Of a stretch of 64,000 nucleotides of DNA, positions 59,723 to 64,000 are shown piece by piece (the first letter of the stretch is position 1; each line of letters opens with the position of its first letter). The position numbers were made by a program, and so were the translations under genes. A model generated the notes under the pieces. The model made no database searches and was not told the origin of the DNA. It was given only the letters and a program-made list of their open reading frames with translations. This DNA is from Labrys monachus (GTDB lineage: Bacteria > Pseudomonadota > Alphaproteobacteria > Rhizobiales > Labraceae). Location: the NCBI RefSeq assembly GCF_030814655.1, contig NZ_JAUSVK010000001.1:1941501-2005500 (forward strand), read 5' to 3'.

Positions 59723-60991
59723 CAGGCTGCGGAAATTCACTACCCGAAGCGCGAGCGATCTGATTCACTGATTGTTGTGGATTGCTTGGAGGGGCTGATG
59801 CGCGGATCGGATGAACAGACGGGTGCGCTCTTTAGTTATCAGAGCCCTGAATCGCTTGTTCCTCGCGATCATCCGCTACGTGCCATCCGCCTTGTGGTGA
59901 ACGCGGCTCTCGAACGGTTGTCCGAGCCGTTCTCGAAGCTCTATTCGCCGTATGGCCGCGCCTCGATCGCACCGGAGAAACTGCTGCGGGCCTTGTTGGT
60001 GCAGGCCTTCTTCGGCATCCGTTCCGAGCGCCAGCTCATGGAGCAGGTGCGCTACAACATGCTGTTCCGCTGGTTCATCGGCCTGTCGATGGATGCGCCG
60101 ATCTGGGATGTGACGGTGTTCACCAAGAACCGCGACCGGCTTTTGGAGGGCGACATCGCGCGGGAATTTCTGCTTGCGATCCTGGCCGATCCGCAGGTCA
60201 AGCCCTTGCTGTCGAGCGAGCATTTTTCGGTGGACGGCACGCTGATCGCCGCCTGGGCGTCGATGAAGAGCTTTCAGCCCAAGGATGGCAGCGGGTCACC
60301 GCCCGGGCCGGGCCGCAATGGCGAGCGCGATTTCCGGGGCGAGAAGCGCTCCAACGAGACCCATGAGAGCACCACCGACCCGGATGCCCGGCTTTATCGC
60401 AAGGCGGACGGCCAGCCCGCCAAGCTGGCCTATCTCGGCCATGTCCTCATGGAGAACCGCAACGGCCTCATCGTCGATGCCGAACTGACGAAGGCCACCG
60501 GCTGGGCCGAGCGGGCGGCGGCCGAGGCGATGATCGAGGACGCCGCGCCGGCCGGCCGTGTCACCCTGGGCGCCGACAAGGCCTATGACGTCGCTGCGCA
60601 TGTGGCCAGGTTGCGCGCTCTCGGCGTGACGCCGCATGTCGCGCAGAACGCCACCAACCGCCGGTCAGCCATCGATCGGCGCACGACACGCCACCCCGGA
60701 TATGCCCTCAGCCAGACGATCCGCAAACGCATCGAAGAGCCGTTCGGCTGGATCAAGGAAGCCGGCGGCTTCCGGCAAACAAAACACCGAGGCCAAGAAC
60801 GGGTCGGATGGATGTTCACTCTCAGAGCCGCAGCCTACAACCTCATCCGACTTCCCAAACTCTTCGCAACGACTTGAACCGGAATACCGGAAAAACGCAT
60901 CGATACCCGATCCAAATCCGTCAGAAATCCCACTCCAACTGCATGAGCAAAAACGAAAATCACCTATACAGATGTCAATTTCCGCAGCCTG
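59723..60991 (+). mobile_element. IS5-family insertion sequence (copy 2, 1269 bp)
   Basis: Perfect 15-base inverted repeats CAGGCTGCGGAAATT (59723-59737) and AATTTCCGCAGCCTG (60977-60991). Left flank is TTAG (59719-59722), right flank TTA, where IS630 copy 2 has entered. It is shorter than copy 1 and clearly diverged in its transposase, so it is a related but distinct element. Confidence 0.92.
59798..60877 (+). CDS. IS5 family transposase
   Basis: DDE transposase of 359 aa starting MRGSDEQTGALFSYQSPESL; an in-frame ATG 21 bases earlier is possible. SMDAPIWDVTVFTKNRDRLL is near-identical to copy 1. Catalytic regions: HFSVDGTLIAAWASMK, GADKAYDVAAHV, RKRIEEPFGWIKEAGG. Frame intact. Confidence 0.93.
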   Translation: MRGSDEQTGALFSYQSPESLVPRDHPLRAIRLVVNAALERLSEPFSKLYSPYGRASIAPEKLLRALLVQAFFGIRSERQLMEQVRYNMLFRWFIGLSMDAPIWDVTVFTKNRDRLLEGDIAREFLLAILADPQVKPLLSSEHFSVDGTLIAAWASMKSFQPKDGSGSPPGPGRNGERDFRGEKRSNETHESTTDPDARLYRKADGQPAKLAYLGHVLMENRNGLIVDAELTKATGWAERAAAEAMIEDAAPAGRVTLGADKAYDVAAHVARLRALGVTPHVAQNATNRRSAIDRRTTRHPGYALSQTIRKRIEEPFGWIKEAGGFRQTKHRGQERVGWMFTLRAAAYNLIRLPKLFATT

Positions 60992-60994
60992 TTA

Positions 60995-62052
60995 GAGCGG
61001 AATTTGTCTGAGTGGAATCGGAAGGGATTCCACTGGATGGCTTAGTGTGATTCATAGGTTTCCGGGCTATTCCGGAGATGAAGCATGACGAAGCGTGGTG
61101 AAGCCTATTCGCAGGATTTGCGAGATCGTGTGCTTGGGGCGCTGGATAGCGGGATGTCGGCGAGCACGATCGCACCAATCTTCAGGGTGAGTGTGTCCTA
61201 CATCTACAAGGCGGCAGCGCGGCGGTGCGCGACGGGGGAGGTCAGTGCCCGCCCCCAGCGCAATCATGTTCCGCTCAAGCTTGCCAAGCATGAAGAGGTT
61301 CTGCGGGCCAAGGTCGCGGCGGATCCGGATGCGCGTGTCGCGGATCTGCGGGCCTGGGCGGAGGAAGAATTGGGGGTCAGCATCAGCCATGCCCCGATGT
61401 GGCATATGCTCAAGCGGCTTGGGCTGACATATAAAAAAAGACGATCCACGCCAGCGAGCAAAAACGCCCCGATGTCGCGGCCGCTCGCCGCAAATGGCAC
61501 AGCAACCAAATCTGGCTGAGGCCCTCGCGTCTGGTCTTCATTGACGAGACCTGGGCCTCGACCGCGATGGCGCGCCACTACGGCAGGTGCAAGCGCGGAC
61601 AGCGCCTGATCGACTACGTGCCGCATGGCCATTGGAAAACCACGACCTTCATTGGCGCTCTGCGCAGCGGGGGATTGACAGCTCCCTGCGTGCTCGACGG
61701 CCCAGTCAACGGCGATTGCTTCAAGGCCTATGTCGCGCAGATCCTCGTTCCCACCCTCAATTACGGCGATATCGTCATCATGGACAATCTGAGCAGCCAC
61801 AAAGTCCCGGGTGTGCGCCAAGCCATCGAGGCCGCAGGGGCGGAACTGCTTTACTTGCCCGCCTACTCCCCCGATCTCAATCCGATCGAGAACCTCTTCG
61901 CAAAGCTCAAAGCTCTCCTGCGCGCGGCTGCAACCCGATCCATCCACGATCTCTGGGACGAAATCGCCAAAACTCTCCCGCGCTTCTCCCCGTCCGAATG
62001 CAGAAATTACTTCTCTAATGCTGGATATTCTACAGTCTGAACAATTTCGCTC
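60995..62052 (+). mobile_element. IS630-family insertion sequence (copy 2, 1058 bp)
   Basis: Same length and ends as the copy at 34795, with TA at 60993-60994 and 62053-62054. It entered the base pairs directly abutting the right end of IS5 copy 2. Same orientation as copy 1. Confidence 0.95.
61085..62040 (+). CDS. IS630 family transposase, two frames joined by -1 frameshift
   Basis: First frame 61085-61519, second frame ATG at 61567 to 62040, joined by a -1 slip at the A7G run 61433-61440. The only amino acid change found against copy 1 is Arg to Cys in the segment AAARRCATGEV. DDE residues as in copy 1. Confidence 0.92.
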
Positions 62053-62099
62053 TAATTTTCCGGCATGCCGGCCCCGTTTCGGCGTTACCGCCGGGTGCG

Positions 62100-62163
62100 G
62101 GGACGTCTCGTCCGCTCTTTTCAACCGCAGCCGCTGCGTTCCCCGGCGCGAACGAGACGTCCC
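62100..62163. repeat. Inverted repeat GGGACGTCTCGT
   Basis: GGGACGTCTCGT (62100-62111) and ACGAGACGTCCC (62152-62163) pair perfectly over 12 bases, enclosing 40 bases. The words belong to the GGACGTCCCGTCCGC repeat family of this window. Lies between IS630 copy 2 and the amidase gene end, where it could also act as a hairpin at the end of the operon. Confidence 0.65.
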
Positions 62164-62225
62164 GCGCCGGGAAAACACCTCCGATCAGCCCTCATAAGGG
62201 CGGCAGGCATCCGGGAGGGCGCCCT

Positions 62226-63572
62226 TCACAGCGCCGGCCTGGCCGTGAAGCCCAGCACGGCTTCCACCGCCGCGGCGGCCGAGAGCAGTCCGGCATCGTC
62301 GCCGCGGCGGCCCATGAGCTGGAGGCCGACGGGCAGGCCCTCGCTCAGGCCGCAGGGGAGGCTGATGGCGGGCTGGCCGGTCATGTTGGCGAGGCCGGAG
62401 GACAGGCCTTCGGCGTCGCCGTCCTCGCCGCCGATCGCTGGATCCTCGATCGGGGAGACGAAGGCGACGGAGGGGCTGAGCAGGACGTCGAATTCGGCGA
62501 AAAGGGCCTCGATCGTCTCGGTGAGCCCGGCGCGGAAGCGCTGCGCCCGCACATAGTCGGTCGCCGGCACCCCGAAGCCGGCCTCGACCTGCGCGCGCGT
62601 GCCGGGCGCATAGCCTTCCGGACGCCGCGCGAGGATCGGCTCGTGGATGAGGCTGGCCTCCGGATGCAGGATGGCGATCAGCTCCGCCGATACCCGCTCA
62701 TGGCCTTCGAAGGAGACCGGCCGGGCCGTGGCGCCGGCCTCGACCAGGCGCGCGACCGCCGCCTCGACCGCGGCCGAGACGCCGGGCCTGACCAAAGGCG
62801 AGGCGAGATGCGGTTCGAGGAGGCCGATGCGCAGCCCCTCGATCCGGCGCGGCGCCAGCGCAACAGGGCTGCCGGTCAGGCCGCCGAGCAGGAAGGCGGC
62901 GTCCGCCACGCTGCGGGCGAGGGGGCCGGCATGGTCGAGCGACCAGGAGAGCGGGAACACGCCCTGCGTCGAGACGGCGCCGTAGCTCGGCTTGAGGCCG
63001 ACGATGCCGCAATAGGCGGCGGGAATGCGGATCGAGCCGCCGGTGTCGGTGCCGACGGCGAGCGGCACGATGCCGGCGGAGACCAGCGCCGCCGAGCCGC
63101 CGCTCGACCCGCCCGAGGTGCGGCCGGTGTCGAAGGGATTGTTGGTCTGGCCGAGGGCCGGATGGGCGATGCCATAGGCGAATTCGAGCAGGTTGGTCTT
63201 GCCGAGGAAGACGGCGCCGGCTGCGCGCAGCCGCGCGACCAGGGCTGCATCCTGCTCGGGCAAAGCGGGATCGAGCGCCCGGGTGGCATAGCCGGTCGGC
63301 ACGCCCTCGATGTCGATGATGTCCTTGATGGCGACGGGGATGCCGTGCAGCGGCCCGCGGTCGCGGCCGGCCTTCAATTCATCCTGCGCCCGGGCCGCCA
63401 TGGCGAAAGCGAGGTCGCGCAGCGGATCGATCACGGCGTTGAGCCGCGGCTCCAGCCGGTCGAGGCGCGCCAGCGCGGCCTCGACGAGCGCGCGCGGCGA
63501 CAGCGAGCCGTCCCGGAAGGCGGCCCCGATGGCGGCCACGCCGGCATAGGCGAATGCGGATGCGTCAGCCAT
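62226..63572 (-). CDS. Amidase (amidase signature family)
   Basis: Cytosolic amidase of 448 aa. Ser-cisSer-Lys triad: Lys in [12 protein letters not shown] near residue 82, cis-Ser in [18 protein letters not shown] and nucleophile Ser in [17 protein letters not shown] near residue 180. [26 protein letters not shown] is typical of the family. It overlaps the end of the upstream M20 peptidase gene by 8 bases, so the two probably act in sequence on an amide or dipeptide-like compound. Confidence 0.94.
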   Translation of the reverse strand: MADASAFAYAGVAAIGAAFRDGSLSPRALVEAALARLDRLEPRLNAVIDPLRDLAFAMAARAQDELKAGRDRGPLHGIPVAIKDIIDIEGVPTGYATRALDPALPEQDAALVARLRAAGAVFLGKTNLLEFAYGIAHPALGQTNNPFDTGRTSGGSSGGSAALVSAGIVPLAVGTDTGGSIRIPAAYCGIVGLKPSYGAVSTQGVFPLSWSLDHAGPLARSVADAAFLLGGLTGSPVALAPRRIEGLRIGLLEPHLASPLVRPGVSAAVEAAVARLVEAGATARPVSFEGHERVSAELIAILHPEASLIHEPILARRPEGYAPGTRAQVEAGFGVPATDYVRAQRFRAGLTETIEALFAEFDVLLSPSVAFVSPIEDPAIGGEDGDAEGLSSGLANMTGQPAISLPCGLSEGLPVGLQLMGRRGDDAGLLSAAAAVEAVLGFTARPAL

Positions 63573-64000
63573 GGCCCTTGAGCTCCTTCAGCCGGTCGAT
63601 GAGGCGGGCCCAGGCGACGAGCCCAAGGCGGAAATTGGCGAGGCGGAAGAACTCGTTGGGGGCGTGATAGTCCTCGTCCGAGGTCGAGAAGGAGAAGAAC
63701 ACGGTGGGCGCCCCCAATCGGCTCCGGAAGACCGCGCCGATCGGGATGGTGGCGCCCATGGCGACGCGCAGGGGCCGGCGCCCGAGCAGTTCGCCGAGGA
63801 TGTCCTGCGTCATGCGCAGGCCGCGGTCGTCGGGATCGAGCGCGAAGGCCGGCGAGCCCGGCCCGTGCTCGACCGTTTCGAGCCGATAGCCGCTCGGCAG
63901 CCGCGCCTGCAGGTGGCGTCGGATCGCCTCCCGCACCGCCGCCGGATCCTGCCCGGCGACCAGGCGGCAGGTGATCTTGGCCTGGGCCTGCGAGGGGATC
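63565..64000 (-). CDS. M20 family metallopeptidase, C-terminal part
   Basis: The last 144 codons of a gene continuing beyond the right edge. The reading enters at IPSQAQAKITCRLVAGQDP, typical of the M20 dimerisation domain, and contains the end of the catalytic domain with the metal-ligand His in TSDEDYHAPNEFFRLANFR. The family cleaves dipeptides, N-acyl amino acids or carbamoyl compounds. It is coupled to the amidase gene. Confidence 0.9.
   Translation of the reverse strand, partial: IPSQAQAKITCRLVAGQDPAAVREAIRRHLQARLPSGYRLETVEHGPGSPAFALDPDDRGLRMTQDILGELLGRRPLRVAMGATIPIGAVFRSRLGAPTVFFSFSTSDEDYHAPNEFFRLANFRLGLVAWARLIDRLKELKGHG

Noticed and set aside
9294-60991. The two IS5-family elements as copies of one IS
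   Set aside because: Lengths differ (1372 and 1269 bp) and transposases differ throughout; only the terminal 13 bases and core motifs are shared.
34795-62052. A true composite transposon bounded by the two IS630 copies
   Set aside because: Each copy has its own TA duplication and differs from the other, and IS630 copy 2 entered next to an unrelated IS5; independent insertions explain this better.
61264-62178. 304-codon minus-strand frame through IS630 copy 2
   Set aside because: Antisense of the transposase; an equivalent frame exists in copy 1 only because the sequences are the same.
1-64000. CRISPR arrays, tRNA and rRNA genes
   Set aside because: No regularly spaced direct repeats and no cloverleaf or rRNA-like sequence was found by eye; short tRNA-like folds could be missed without a program.

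Overview
The window is GC-rich, densely packed DNA from an alphaproteobacterium, most likely of the order Hyphomicrobiales (Rhizobiales). This rests on codon bias, many ABC-type uptake cassettes each with its own regulator, an Omp25/Omp31-type porin, and short interspersed hairpin repeats ending in GATGAGGG. No tRNA, rRNA or CRISPR array was seen. The genus cannot be fixed from the sequence alone.

Region 1 (1-13.2 kb) handles carbohydrates or polyols. A ribose-type ABC transporter (permease cut by the window edge, ATPase, binding protein), a Gfo/Idh/MocA dehydrogenase and a TIM-barrel isomerase run leftward. Divergent from them are an SDR, a mannitol-dehydrogenase-family enzyme and an RpiR regulator. 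An IS5-family element (9294-10665) sits between the two arms of a hairpin repeat pair. A BadF-type sugar kinase and a second Gfo/Idh enzyme follow.

Region 2 (13.2-19.1 kb) holds a class A beta-lactamase, a divergent LysR/SDR pair with a clear operator, an Atu4866-like protein, an ECF sigma factor coupled to a DGPF/YciI protein, and an LprI-like periplasmic protein. Region 3 (19.1-26.9 kb) is a probable leftward operon: acetoacetate-decarboxylase-like protein, SDR, Liv-type ABC transporter, second SDR and an XRE-cupin regulator, headed by a TTGACA promoter element between two inverted arms.

Region 4 (27.2-37.3 kb) is the most interesting part. Leftward genes encode an MNN1-like (GT71) mannosyltransferase, a GT4 glycosyltransferase (split by an IS630 element), a PqqD-like peptide-binding protein, an HprK-related kinase, a GT2-TPR glycosyltransferase, an ATP-grasp ligase and an Anp1-like (GT62) glycosyltransferase. 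Between the kinase and the GT2 gene lies a 59-codon ORF with its own TTGACA promoter, Shine-Dalgarno and intrinsic terminator. I propose it as the precursor peptide of an undescribed glycosylated/phosphorylated RiPP-like system. A porin and a frameshifted NodZ-like fucosyltransferase lie beyond it.

Region 5 (37.4-46.1 kb) is a LysR-controlled set with a dimethylglycine/sarcosine-dehydrogenase-like flavoprotein, a polar amino acid ABC transporter, an Asp/Glu racemase-family protein and an aldo/keto reductase. Region 6 (46.3-49.4 kb) has a ParDE toxin-antitoxin pair, a Tex30-like hydrolase and a large FAD protein. Region 7 (49.4-56.2 kb) joins a polyamine-type ABC transporter to a PfkB kinase, an ADP-ribosylglycohydrolase and a GntR regulator, resembling E. 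coli yegTUVW with a different transporter. Region 8 (56.3-64 kb) has an aldo/keto reductase, a SnoaL-flavin monooxygenase fusion, an IS5-family element abutting a second IS630 copy, an amidase and the end of an M20 peptidase.
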